A stretch of 64,000 nt of DNA from Elusimicrobiaceae bacterium (GCA_016282685.1 JAEELM010000008.1:1-64000), one strand, 5' to 3'; positions 52,485-61,004 are shown, counted from the stretch's first letter. Notes: generated by a model from the sequence alone, not told the origin. Program-made: numbers and translations.

Positions 52485-53351
52485 TCAATGTTTCTTTTCG
52501 TATACAACGGGGGTTGCTTTTTCATCCTTTGCACGTGCCATAATTTTGTAATGATTATCTTTCACGCCAATACGAAATCCCTTATTGGAAAGCACTTTAT
52601 TCATGTCTCTTTGAAATTGTACTGGATCTCCCGACAACAATACTAAACGCAAAAAATCCGTGGTATAAGAACCATACAATCTTTTGTGAGCATCTTCCAA
52701 CAAGCCGATATCAAATAAAAATTCTTCTGCTTGACGAACTTTGATTTTTTCACGCCACGCTGTTCCTCCCCAAACATTGGAATATAAGACATATCCCAAT
52801 CCAAACAGCAAAACTAATCCAACCACATGAACCAATACCTTTTCTGCCGAAGTTTTACGACGTACGCGTACAACCACACTTTTACATAACATATCATGCA
52901 AAGCACGATGGCGATCATCCACAAAAGCCCACAGGAAACCACAACCTAATAATCCCGCACTTATGTAGTATCCAACTGCACGCAAAAAAGATTTTCCAAA
53001 TGAAATAGGACCGCTTGTATCTTCTTTCATTACGGCAATACCCACCAACGCTTTTCCTAAAGATACTCTGTCTCCACAGGAAAAAATTGCTTCATAGAGA
53101 ATAAATATAACGTTAATGAGTACAATAACTATTATTAAATTTTCTAGTATGCGGCTAGCAGGTAATACTTTCAACACAACACCTGCCAACAATTGCAATG
53201 GAATAAAAATAACCCCGTAGTCAATTAATAATGCAATGAAACGCTCCAAGATAGAAGCGTACTCTACTTTTGTCTCAGGTTCAGCATTTTTTTCTGCCGG
53301 GACATTGGCAGACGTTTGCTCCATAACATTCACACGATTCTCTTCTGTCAT
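52485..53351 (-). CDS. RDD-family membrane protein
   Basis: 288 aa. Residues 30-170 are an RDD domain: 'ILERFIALLIDYGVIFIPL' (first helix with conserved R and D), 'SLGKALVGIAV', then 'DDRHRALHDMLCKSVVV' near 155-171. A fourth helix and a periplasmic C-terminal part of about 90 residues follow. RDD proteins are membrane proteins of mixed function, some transport-linked. In-frame ATGs lie at 53357 and 53351; GGAGA is better spaced for 53351. A TTG at 53381 lies over the -10 box. It follows HtpX/LemA but has its own promoter. Confidence 0.82.
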   Translation of the reverse strand: MTEENRVNVMEQTSANVPAEKNAEPETKVEYASILERFIALLIDYGVIFIPLQLLAGVVLKVLPASRILENLIIVIVLINVIFILYEAIFSCGDRVSLGKALVGIAVMKEDTSGPISFGKSFLRAVGYYISAGLLGCGFLWAFVDDRHRALHDMLCKSVVVRVRRKTSAEKVLVHVVGLVLLFGLGYVLYSNVWGGTAWREKIKVRQAEEFLFDIGLLEDAHKRLYGSYTTDFLRLVLLSGDPVQFQRDMNKVLSNKGFRIGVKDNHYKIMARAKDEKATPVVYEKKH

Positions 53352-53372
53352 ATTCATATTCTCCGTGCTCTT

Positions 53373-53378
53373 ATTGTA
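53373..53378 (-). promoter_or_regulatory. -10 box of the RDD gene
   Basis: TACAAT on the minus strand, 21 nt before ATG 53351, with GGAGA between. Confidence 0.5.
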
Positions 53379-53419
53379 CAAATTTCTTTTATATTCGCAA
53401 AAATGTATTTATCAAAAAA

Positions 53420-54415
53420 CTAATAACCTTTGTCCATCTCTAATAAGGCAGCAATCCTCTTTTCAATGGGCGGGTGAGTAGCTAATAAACCACTCATCCA
53501 AGAAAACAACTGCATTTTGGATAATGGATTGGCGATACACATAGCAGCCATACTGGGATGAGCATCCAAAGCTTCTACCCGGCTATCAGAAGAGATCTTT
53601 CGTAATGCTGAAGCCAACGCCTTTGGGTGGCGGGTCATCAAGGCAGCAGTAGCATCTGCTTGATATTCTCGTGTTCGGGAAACAGCCAGGCGAAGTAATG
53701 GTGCCATAACATATCCGTATATCATAAAAACAAGGCCTAAAAGCAACAAAATCAACTGTCCTTTCCCTTTTTGATTAGAACGATTAGAACGAGAAAAAGA
53801 ACTTCGCAAAAGGATTTCTCCTACAAATGTAAAAAACGAAATTCCCGCTACCGTAATCAGCATCAAACGTATATCACGGTTCTCTATGTGGGAAAGTTCA
53901 TGTGCAATCACTCCTTCCAGTTCCACGCGTTCCAATCGTTGAATAATTCCTTTCGTTAAAGCAAGAGAAGCATGTTTAGGATCTCTCCCCGTAGCGAATG
54001 CATTTAAGGAATTGTCATCCATGATAAAAATGCGTGGAATAGGCAATCCCCGTGACATACACAAATTTTCTACTAGGTGATAAATCTCCGGTTGGCTAGC
54101 CTCCGTTACACGAACGGCACCAGCACCACTCATCAACCATTTATCGCCAAAGAAAAAGGAAATAAGCATCCATATTACAGCCACTGCCCAACTTAACGGA
54201 AGCAACACTAATAACGTACCGTGCAACTGTGTCATCCAATCAGAAGCAGTAGCGGAAGCAGCTTGATAAGTATCCGGTTGGGTAAATGTGCTTGTAAACC
54301 AAAAGAACACTGCGAAAACAATCCATGTAAATACAGCAAATACTACAGGGAAGGCCAATACAAGTAAAACGGTTCGGCGTTTATTTTCCGCAATGTGCTC
54401 GTACAAGGTTGCCAT
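53420..54415 (-). CDS. htpX: HtpX-like M48 zinc metalloprotease
   Basis: 331 aa. Zinc motif HELSH near residue 171 ('GVIAHELSHIENRDIRL'), third ligand Glu in 'REYQADATAALMT' further on. Two N-terminal membrane helices and two after the HExxH motif match HtpX. It degrades misfolded inner-membrane proteins, with the active site facing the cytoplasm. It follows the lemA gene by 9 bp, a common bacterial pairing. No Shine-Dalgarno site before the ATG; translation may be coupled to lemA. Confidence 0.93.
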   Translation of the reverse strand: MATLYEHIAENKRRTVLLVLAFPVVFAVFTWIVFAVFFWFTSTFTQPDTYQAASATASDWMTQLHGTLLVLLPLSWAVAVIWMLISFFFGDKWLMSGAGAVRVTEASQPEIYHLVENLCMSRGLPIPRIFIMDDNSLNAFATGRDPKHASLALTKGIIQRLERVELEGVIAHELSHIENRDIRLMLITVAGISFFTFVGEILLRSSFSRSNRSNQKGKGQLILLLLGLVFMIYGYVMAPLLRLAVSRTREYQADATAALMTRHPKALASALRKISSDSRVEALDAHPSMAAMCIANPLSKMQLFSWMSGLLATHPPIEKRIAALLEMDKGY

Positions 54416-54424
54416 AACAAATAA

Positions 54425-54994
54425 TTAGAATTCCACTTTAACAGCACTTTTGGTTGCTTCTTTTTCAGATGCCTCTAATTCGAAGAAATCTTTCTTTTCT
54501 ATATTAAACATACCTGCAATGATATTGCTGGGAAACTGTTCTATCTTGGTATTCAAAGTCAATACATTCCCATTATAGAATCGGCGAGAAGCTTGGATTT
54601 TATCTTCTGTATCACGTAATTCACGTTGCAATTCCAAAAAGTTGGTATTCGCTTTCAATTCAGGATAATTTTCCGTCAATGCAAAAAGGCTTTTGAGGGT
54701 ACTAGATATGGCATTTTCATTTTGAATCACATCTTCCATTTGCCCAGAAGAATTATTCATAGCTGCGGAACGTGCCGCCACCACTTTTTCCAGGGTTCCA
54801 CTTTCGTGTTGCATATATCCTTTTACCGTATTGACCAAATTAGGAATTAAATCGTATCGGCGTTTTAATTGAATTTCAATATCACTCCATGCTTCTTTTG
54901 TTGCGTTCCGCAACGTTACAAAACTATTATACATGCTAACCACATAAACAATCGCCAAAACTACCAAAACTAATAGAACCACTAACACAATCAT
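54425..54994 (-). CDS. lemA: LemA-family membrane protein
   Basis: 189 aa. One N-terminal helix ('VVLLVLVVLAIVYVVSMYN') followed by a four-helix coiled domain with the LemA signatures 'WSDIEIQLKRRYDLIPNLV', 'NYPELKANTNFLELQRELRDTE' and 'FPSNIIAG'. The start is ATG 54994, six nt after AAGGAGG; a TTG two codons upstream is less likely. It forms an operon with htpX. LemA proteins are membrane-anchored, and their mechanism is unsettled. Confidence 0.93.
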   Translation of the reverse strand: MIVLVVLLVLVVLAIVYVVSMYNSFVTLRNATKEAWSDIEIQLKRRYDLIPNLVNTVKGYMQHESGTLEKVVAARSAAMNNSSGQMEDVIQNENAISSTLKSLFALTENYPELKANTNFLELQRELRDTEDKIQASRRFYNGNVLTLNTKIEQFPSNIIAGMFNIEKKDFFELEASEKEATKSAVKVEF

Positions 54995-55056
54995 ATACAA
55001 CCTCCTTATTACGAGTTTCCTATATCATAGCAAATATACAGTCAAATCTATATCCC

Positions 55057-56328
55057 TTATTTCTCTTTCATTTTCTTAAACTCTTCCATACTTTGGGACA
55101 AATTACGCCCACTGGGTTGTTGATAGGCATACAAACCGAATTCCGGTAGAACAGAGAACAAATGATCAAAAATATCACTTTGCAACCCTTCATAATCTGT
55201 CCATACGGTAGTATTTAAGAAACAATATATCTCCAAGGGTAATCCCTGCGCATGTTGAGGCAGCTGACGTACCATCAATGTAAAAGAAGGATCATTGGCC
55301 ACTACATAAGGACGTGATTTTAAATATAATTCCGCATATTTTCGAAATGTTCCCAAATTGGTCAAGTGACGTCCATTAAGCCAATTTTCATGTACGTTAT
55401 GTGAAGCATTAAAATCAGTAATTTCTTTTTCTTTTTCTTCCAAATAGTCTTTTAATAAATCTATTTTTTTAAGTCGTTCCAACATAGTCTTATCCAAAAA
55501 TTTTACCGTATCTACATCCAGGAGAATACTACGCTGAACACGCCGTGCCTTTGCTTCATACATACCACTCCAGTTTTTAAACGGTTTAGAAATCAAATCA
55601 TAAGTAGGAACACTGACAATGGTCATATCGAAATTTTGCACCCGAACGCTAGCAAGGGAGATATCTAAAATATTTCCATCGGCACCTGCAGAATCAACAG
55701 TTATCCAATCCCCAATTTTAATTAAATTGTTTGTTGTCAGTTGGATACTGGCGGCAAAACCTAAGATAGGGTCTTTGAATATCAAGGAGAACACAGCTGC
55801 TAATGCAGAAAGGCCTGTGATAATATACATAGGCCGGCGCCCTAATACCAAAGACAAGAAAAATAATCCCGTCACTAAAAACAAAATAATTTTTACTACT
55901 TGCACCAAGCCTTTTATAGGTATATTGGGATTTCTACCATAAAGTCGATCTAACGTATTTAAAAATGTGTTGATTAGATAAGAGAAACTAAACAATACAA
56001 ATAAACCGAGCCCCTTCGTCATTACCGTAGCTAACCATTCAATTTTATTACTGATAAAAATGGGATGAAAATTAATGGCGGCCATCGCTGCAATAACAAT
56101 GCCTAAAGCAGTAAAAAATTTTTTATCCTTAAGCGCTCTGTACCATCGTTCCGCTTGCAAAAATTTCACAAAAGCCGATAGATAATGATTACAAAACCAA
56201 GTAAAAATTTTTGCTAGTACGTACAACAAAAAAACAAAAACAAGTGCCGATATAATTTGTGCGATTAACGTATGGTGTGTCTGTGGAATCCAAGACATCT
56301 TTTGCACACAATGTAAAATAAAATCCAT
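55057..56328 (-). CDS. MscS-family mechanosensitive channel, YbdG-like
   Basis: 423 aa. Five N-terminal membrane helices (about 20-180), then the MscS pore and beta domain: 'FSLIFKDPILGFAASIQLTTNNLIKIGDWI' around 185-210 with 'GNILDISLASVRVQNFDMTIVSVPTYDLIS' after it. A long C-terminal cytoplasmic domain follows. YbdG-like channels act under mild hypo-osmotic shock. GGAG precedes the ATG. Monocistronic, upstream of lemA-htpX. Confidence 0.9.
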   Translation of the reverse strand: MDFILHCVQKMSWIPQTHHTLIAQIISALVFVFLLYVLAKIFTWFCNHYLSAFVKFLQAERWYRALKDKKFFTALGIVIAAMAAINFHPIFISNKIEWLATVMTKGLGLFVLFSFSYLINTFLNTLDRLYGRNPNIPIKGLVQVVKIILFLVTGLFFLSLVLGRRPMYIITGLSALAAVFSLIFKDPILGFAASIQLTTNNLIKIGDWITVDSAGADGNILDISLASVRVQNFDMTIVSVPTYDLISKPFKNWSGMYEAKARRVQRSILLDVDTVKFLDKTMLERLKKIDLLKDYLEEKEKEITDFNASHNVHENWLNGRHLTNLGTFRKYAELYLKSRPYVVANDPSFTLMVRQLPQHAQGLPLEIYCFLNTTVWTDYEGLQSDIFDHLFSVLPEFGLYAYQQPSGRNLSQSMEEFKKMKEK

Positions 56329-56350
56329 AACCGCTCCTTTAAAAAGTTAT

Positions 56351-56356
56351 TATAAT
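56351..56356 (+). promoter_or_regulatory. -10 box of a leaderless gene
   Basis: TATAAT, 8 nt before ATG 56365. No Shine-Dalgarno site. No good -35 box. Confidence 0.6.
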
Positions 56357-56364
56357 TAAAGTGT

Positions 56365-57288
56365 ATGAAAAAAAGCCTATTGCTTGCAATCTTTACCCTA
56401 CTAATCGGCGCTTGCTATACTCCCATGAACAATTCGGGGGTATCCACCAATAAACCTTGGTTGGAGGTATCCGGTACGCGGCTGGATTTTAGGGGAGACC
56501 AATATGATTCTTGCTTCCAATTTAATATTCGGCTTTGGCCGCAAGAGGCCGTTGAACGTATCAATCTATCCAAATCCTGTATCACGGCCTGTTGTTGGAG
56601 GAGTGAACAAAATGAAGTAGTATTAGATTTTAATAAGGATTTTGAACAAGAATTAGCACTAAAAGGAAGAGCCCGGAAATATTCTCCCGACAAGATTACT
56701 CTTAAGGTAACTCATTCCAATTTTGTAAATCTGACAAAAGTAACTATTTCTCCCCACGGAGCCATCAACAATAAAGGCTTGTTGAAATTATCCTATGAAG
56801 AAGTGGAAAACCCTGCCCGGTTGGCACAACTTCACTTAGCCCAACAAAATCGTAAATCCGTATCTACTGAGCAGGTTTATACTGCTCCCACAACCGTTTC
56901 TAAAACAACTAGACAGAAAAAAGTTGTTTCAAAAACAACTATTAGCCAATCTGCCGCCCCTGTAAAAACTGTATCATCCCCAGAGGCTGACAAGGCAAAA
57001 GAATTACTACATTTATCCAAAGGAACACAAATTGATACTTACTTCTATCAAATGAATAAAACTTACAACAAACAAGGTGCCGTTTTCTTGTTAAGTGATC
57101 GCCTGCTCCAAGCTGCTTTTTATGATAAAAATACTTATTTGATTTCTTGCCACGCAAAAGCACGTACGGGTGTGGATGAAACAAATTTAAAAGCAGCGGA
57201 TTTCCCTTGTGGAAAATGGCTGGTCAATATTATTGAAGAAACCATAACGCCTTATGATAAAAAAGCAAAGAACATAGCACAATTATAG
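56365..57288 (+). CDS. Lipoprotein of unknown function
   Basis: 307 aa. Signal 1-17 with lipobox 'IGAC' (Cys about 17). Residues 30-145 form a probable beta-rich domain with a 'CITACC' Cys group near 73-78. A basic Ser/Thr/Val linker (about 165-205) connects to a C-terminal domain of about 100 residues that begins 'EADKAKELLHLSKG' and has two Cys. No family recognised. Likely an outer-membrane lipoprotein from its signal. Convergent with the OmpA-like gene. Confidence 0.7.
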   Translation: MKKSLLLAIFTLLIGACYTPMNNSGVSTNKPWLEVSGTRLDFRGDQYDSCFQFNIRLWPQEAVERINLSKSCITACCWRSEQNEVVLDFNKDFEQELALKGRARKYSPDKITLKVTHSNFVNLTKVTISPHGAINNKGLLKLSYEEVENPARLAQLHLAQQNRKSVSTEQVYTAPTTVSKTTRQKKVVSKTTISQSAAPVKTVSSPEADKAKELLHLSKGTQIDTYFYQMNKTYNKQGAVFLLSDRLLQAAFYDKNTYLISCHAKARTGVDETNLKAADFPCGKWLVNIIEETITPYDKKAKNIAQL

Positions 57289-57311
57289 TTTCATTAACAA
57301 TCTAAAGTAAA

Positions 57312-57341
57312 CAAAAACCCCCTCCAAAGAGGGGGTTAAAA
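57312..57341. terminator. Bidirectional terminator
   Basis: 9-bp stem AACCCCCTC/GAGGGGGTT with a CAAA loop, between convergent lipoprotein and OmpA-like genes. Confidence 0.8.
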
Positions 57342-57356
57342 TTTAACAACACAAAA

Positions 57357-57890
57357 TTAAAAAATAGCCTTCCACTCTCGGTTGGTAAACTGCAGTTCCA
57401 CCCGGCGGTTAGCTCGACGTCCTTCGCTAGATGTATCCAACGTAATAGGGCGTTCTTTCCCGTAAGCGTGGATACGAATACGATCTGCGGCAACTCCACG
57501 GCTCACGATATACGATTTTAGAGCAGCGGCACGTGCCCCAGAAATCCAATAGTTATATTCATCTGTTCCTATGAGGTCGGCATGTCCCTCCATAATCAAA
57601 TGAATAGATTCATGTTCATTCATTACTGTAGCCACTTTATCCAATAACTCATAGGCATACTCCGGAGGACGCACAGAGTCAAATTCATACGTAATAGACG
57701 GTAATTTTTTAGTCTTATACATCCGTGCTGGCGTCTGGTTATACAAAGCTGCATTATTTCTGGCTTGCACTTCAATAGCGGGATCTCTTTGCGCAACACG
57801 AGGGATAGTATCCTCATCTTTTTGTCTTCTATAACATCCCACTAACATACCGCAAGTCAAAATCGCTACTAGAAAAACTCTCAAATTCAT
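57357..57890 (-). CDS. OmpA/Pal-like peptidoglycan-binding lipoprotein
   Basis: 177 aa. Signal with lipobox 'LVGC' (Cys about 19). Residues about 65-172 are an OmpA domain: 'FDSVRPPEYAYELLDKVATVM', 'IHLIMEGHADLIGTDEYNYWIS', 'GARAAALKSYIV' and 'GRRANRRVELQF', including the Asp and Arg that bind diaminopimelate. It should anchor the outer membrane to peptidoglycan, as Pal does. ATG 57890 has AGGAGG eight nt upstream; a TTG two codons earlier is unlikely. No Tol genes nearby. Confidence 0.9.
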   Translation of the reverse strand: MNLRVFLVAILTCGMLVGCYRRQKDEDTIPRVAQRDPAIEVQARNNAALYNQTPARMYKTKKLPSITYEFDSVRPPEYAYELLDKVATVMNEHESIHLIMEGHADLIGTDEYNYWISGARAAALKSYIVSRGVAADRIRIHAYGKERPITLDTSSEGRRANRRVELQFTNREWKAIF

Positions 57891-57957
57891 ACTCAAATCC
57901 TCCTGCCATCATTATAGCAAAACAAGTTAGTAGTTCCCACCTTTTTCTATCCCTAAG

Positions 57958-58289
57958 TTATCAACAGCCTGTGGATAAGCTGTGGATAACTTCGTTATAC
58001 TCTCTTAACACTCTTGGGTCCAACTGGTTTTTTAATATACACTGGGATAAAAGCTGTGGATAACTCTCTTTTTTTGTGGATAACTTTCAATTTTAATAAG
58101 ATAAATCTAATATTTAATAATTATTTTATCGTCGATATGATAAAAAAAGTACGTAATTTTAAGGAATTTATTGTTTTTTAAAAAAAATTGTTGACAACCT
58201 ATCATTTTTATGTTAAGAAAATCCCAAAAATTCCATTTTTTTATTGTTTTTTCAACAAAATTTCGGTTGTATTTTCCACATTATCCACA
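57958..58289. other. Putative chromosomal replication origin (oriC)
   Basis: Four perfect DnaA boxes TGTGGATAA at 57970-57978, 57981-57989, 58055-58063 and 58075-58083. A fifth perfect box, TTATCCACA, lies in the opposite orientation at 58281-58289, inside the end of the next gene, and a near-match TTATCAACA is at 57958-57966. A strongly AT-rich block (58084-58190) next to the cluster would suit a duplex-unwinding element. An inverted repeat TTTTATC/GATAAAA lies near 58124-58145. dnaA is not in the window. The rest of this 344-bp gap holds no gene. Confidence 0.8.
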
Positions 58290-59206
58290 TGTACAGTTAA
58301 TTTGATAGATCCCGGTTCTGCCCCAGAACGGACACGCAACATTCCCAAAGAAGGCTGCCAATCTAAATAAGGAGGACTAGTACGCACAAAAGAAGGAACC
58401 AAAACAGTCTTCAGGCCATTAGCCAACGTCGCGTATACCTGTAAAGATAAACTTTTCCCGGCTTGGACAGATAAACTTTTCACTCCCGTCTTTAGATTCA
58501 ATTTTTTTACTTTTACTTCTTCAGGAGAAGCAAATAGATAAGTCAAATTTAATCCTTTCAACCAGTCGGTTTCAAAGGGGGCATATTCAAAGGCATACTG
58601 CGAACCATACACGGCTCCGGCCGATTCCAAAATAGCAGATGCAGCGGCTAGTTCTTCCTGAGAACCCATAATAAAAACACGTTTAGGTAAAGTCTCTCCC
58701 ATTTTATTAATCGCCTTCCCCGGACTTTGTAAAGAAAGTGCCCCAAAATATTCTTTGTTAGCCAAAGGTAACACGGCTTTCGTTGCTTTCTCTCCCATTG
58801 CAGCCAACACCCGCCCCGAGGGATAGGCAACCGTAGCATAATTGGTATCTATATAAGGGATTAACTCTTGTTCCACAAATTGCGCAAGCTTTTCAGCAAG
58901 AGCCAAAAAATCTTCTTCCGGTATAGACAACCCTACTAAAAACACTTTATGTTGTTGTGCAAAACGCTGGAAAGCTTCCCGATCGGAACGGTCCAACCCT
59001 ACAAAATACACAACCGGATAATGTTGGGAAATGGGGGCTATTTGCGTTGGCAAAAAAACGGTAAGGGTATATTTATTTCCTAAAATTTCGGAAGGGAAAG
59101 CAAAGAAAGTTTCCCGGCCGGGAGCCACAAACATACGGCTTTCCTCTCCGGAAAAAGAAGGGAAAGAGAGCATTGTTATCGTCAATAAAAATAGTATTTT
59201 TTTCAT
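58241..59206 (-). CDS. Secreted esterase-like protein with Ig-like C-terminus, probably inactive
   Basis: 321 aa. Signal peptide 1-19 ('ILFLLTITMLSFPSFSG'). Residues about 35-230 follow the esterase D/PF00756 alpha/beta-hydrolase layout ('YPVVYFVGLDRSDREAF', then 'EQELIPYIDTNYATV'). The nucleophile elbow reads 'YPSGRV' in place of 'G.S.GG', so catalysis is doubtful. Residues 240-321 look like a bacterial Ig-like domain ('SLSVQAGKSLSLQVYATLANG'). The ATG is 6 nt after TACAAT, so the mRNA is likely leaderless. The 3' end contains a DnaA box. Confidence 0.65.
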   Translation of the reverse strand: MKKILFLLTITMLSFPSFSGEESRMFVAPGRETFFAFPSEILGNKYTLTVFLPTQIAPISQHYPVVYFVGLDRSDREAFQRFAQQHKVFLVGLSIPEEDFLALAEKLAQFVEQELIPYIDTNYATVAYPSGRVLAAMGEKATKAVLPLANKEYFGALSLQSPGKAINKMGETLPKRVFIMGSQEELAAASAILESAGAVYGSQYAFEYAPFETDWLKGLNLTYLFASPEEVKVKKLNLKTGVKSLSVQAGKSLSLQVYATLANGLKTVLVPSFVRTSPPYLDWQPSLGMLRVRSGAEPGSIKLTVHVDNVENTTEILLKKQ

Positions 59207-59212
59207 GCTTTT

Positions 59213-59221
59213 ATTGTATCA
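59213..59221 (-). promoter_or_regulatory. Leaderless extended -10 promoter of the esterase-like gene
   Basis: TGATACAAT on the minus strand, 6 nt before ATG 59206, without a Shine-Dalgarno site. Confidence 0.6.
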
Positions 59222-59341
59222 TAAATGGGGAGGGCCTATAACAAATACCTATCTCTTTTCTAGGGCCAAAATGCCCTTGTTTCTTTCCAAGTAAATAGTT
59301 ATAGTATATATAAGATCCCGTAATAAAAAGGAAATTACTAT

Positions 59342-59506
59342 ATGAAAAAGAATGCAAATTTACGTTTTCTCTTGGCTCTCGGAAACACGAAAATTGTACT
59401 CGTTGAAGATGACCAAGAAATTAAATTATACTCCAAACACGAAGATGACACGAAACACGCAGTCAGTGAAGATCGTGTATTGGATGCTGTAACCTCAATT
59501 CGTTAA
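59342..59506 (+). CDS. Small acidic protein of unknown function
   Basis: 54 aa. AAGGA lies 9-10 nt before the ATG. The sequence has a short hydrophobic-basic start ('KKNANLRFLLALGNTKI'), a central acidic beta-like segment ('VLVEDDQEIKLYS') and ends 'LDAVTSIR'. A possible promoter TATAGTATATATAA lies at 59301-59312. The gene downstream starts 32 bp later from its own -10 box. Codon use fits a real gene, but I recognise no family. Probably cytoplasmic. Confidence 0.6.
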   Translation: MKKNANLRFLLALGNTKIVLVEDDQEIKLYSKHEDDTKHAVSEDRVLDAVTSIR

Positions 59507-59526
59507 GTACAATCTGGCTTATATGA

Positions 59527-59532
59527 TATAAT
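59527..59532 (+). promoter_or_regulatory. Leaderless extended -10 promoter
   Basis: TGATATAAT with the box at 59527-59532, 6 nt before ATG 59539; a TTAAGT lies 18 bp upstream. Confidence 0.65.
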
Positions 59533-59538
59533 GTATCT

Positions 59539-60567
59539 ATGAAAAAACTGGGTACATTATTGTTAGTGTTATCATTGGCCATTCCCTTGTCGGCCCAAAC
59601 TTTATCAGATGCCCTGCCGCTCTTACAAAAAAACAAAAGAACGGCAGCAGAAGAGCAGCAAGTTCTTCAACTCTTTCGCACCGCTACAGACCCAAGTACA
59701 ATTTTTGCAGCCGGAGCCAGTTTGGTTAAAATTCCGCCTGCTAAAACACAAGAGGCCTCTCTCATTAATTTAATCATGCGGCAAAATCAGCCGATTAAAA
59801 GTATTTTTGCGGCTATTATTGTTACCGCTATGGGGGCGCATTACGAAGAATTTCTCCCCCTTTTGGAACAAGGATTAGAAAGCCAAGACTTAGCCTTGCG
59901 TTCTTATTGCGCAGGAGCTTACGGCATTTTAAATCCGGAAAGTAAAGTATATACGGATGATGTCGTACGCTTGTATATTTTTGACCCCCAATTCGCACTA
60001 CGGGCTATGAATGTGTTGGCTATCACTCCGTCTGAACAATTCAAATTTTTCAAAAAAGCATCCGTTGCTAAAGAGCCCCAAACCCGTGCAGCTGCCGCCA
60101 TGTGGCTAGGGAACTCTCATACAACACAAACCAACCAACATCTATTGAAAATGGCCAAAACGGAAGAGGATCCTGCAGTCCAAACACAACTCGCTATAGC
60201 CTTGGCACTAAATCAGGCCGAGACACTGGAACAAACAGCCAAAGGATTAAGCAAGAAATACACTTCCGCCCCTTCCACCACTTATGCATTAGCGCTTGGA
60301 TTTATGACGGGCAACGCAATTCCTACTTTGCGTCATAGCCTGGTAAGCAAAAACAAAAACGAACGTATCAATTCTTTACGTGCTTTAGCGTATATGGCCA
60401 ACATACTCTCCAATCCGGATGCTTTTGCTTACTCTAATGATCGAACTTTTGATGTACAATTGCTTAAAAGTTTTATCCCCCAATTAGGAGTCCTTTCCAA
60501 ATCGGGTACAGAAATTGAACGCACTTATGCTGATAATGCACTACTTCAATTTGAGAAATTAATGTAA
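59539..60567 (+). CDS. Secreted HEAT-like repeat protein
   Basis: 342 aa. Signal peptide 1-19 ('LLLVLSLAIPLSAQ'). The mature part is an alpha-solenoid of helical pairs with HEAT-like spacing, for example 'LALRSYCAGAYGILNPESKVY', 'TRAAAAMWLGNSH' and 'AVQTQLAIALALNQ'. No catalytic motif. Periplasmic scaffold or binding protein inferred. Starts on a leaderless promoter. The dUTPase gene follows after 8 bp and is likely co-transcribed. Confidence 0.7.
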   Translation: MKKLGTLLLVLSLAIPLSAQTLSDALPLLQKNKRTAAEEQQVLQLFRTATDPSTIFAAGASLVKIPPAKTQEASLINLIMRQNQPIKSIFAAIIVTAMGAHYEEFLPLLEQGLESQDLALRSYCAGAYGILNPESKVYTDDVVRLYIFDPQFALRAMNVLAITPSEQFKFFKKASVAKEPQTRAAAAMWLGNSHTTQTNQHLLKMAKTEEDPAVQTQLAIALALNQAETLEQTAKGLSKKYTSAPSTTYALALGFMTGNAIPTLRHSLVSKNKNERINSLRALAYMANILSNPDAFAYSNDRTFDVQLLKSFIPQLGVLSKSGTEIERTYADNALLQFEKLM

Positions 60568-60575
60568 GGATTCTT

Positions 60576-60992
60576 ATGAAAGTTAAAAAACTGGTACCAC
60601 ACGCCAAACTTCCTAACCGTGCACATTCCACAGATTCCGGGGCAGATTTGTTCGCTGTTGAGCGCACCGTTCTCCCCCCACACGCAATTACCAATGTACA
60701 CACGGGAGTAGCCGTAGAATTGCCTGAAAACACTTCCGGCATTATTTGGGGAAAGAGCTCCGTGGAGAGTAAAGGCATTAAGGCCATGGCCGGCTTGGTG
60801 GATGCCCCTTACCGTGGGGAGTTAATTGTGTGCATGTACAATTTGAACGATACAGAATTTGTGTTTGAACAAGGTCAAAAAGTAGCCCAATTAGTCGTAC
60901 TGCAAACGCTTTATCCTTCTTTTGAAGAAGTAGCCGAATTGACGGACACAACGCGTGGATCAGGTGGTTTTGGCTCTACTGGGAAAAAATAA
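60576..60992 (+). CDS. dut: dUTP diphosphatase
   Basis: 138 aa, trimeric dUTPase family. All five motifs are visible: 'STDSGADLF' (1), 'WGKSSVESKGI' (2), 'AGLVDAPYRGELIV' (3, with the catalytic Asp), 'EQGQKVAQLVV' (4) and 'TTRGSGGFGSTG' (5). It hydrolyses dUTP to dUMP and PPi, keeping uracil out of DNA and feeding dTMP synthesis. TAAGGA precedes the ATG. It follows the HEAT-like gene closely. Confidence 0.95.
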   Translation: MKVKKLVPHAKLPNRAHSTDSGADLFAVERTVLPPHAITNVHTGVAVELPENTSGIIWGKSSVESKGIKAMAGLVDAPYRGELIVCMYNLNDTEFVFEQGQKVAQLVVLQTLYPSFEEVAELTDTTRGSGGFGSTGKK

Positions 60993-61004
60993 TTTATACA
61001 CAGA

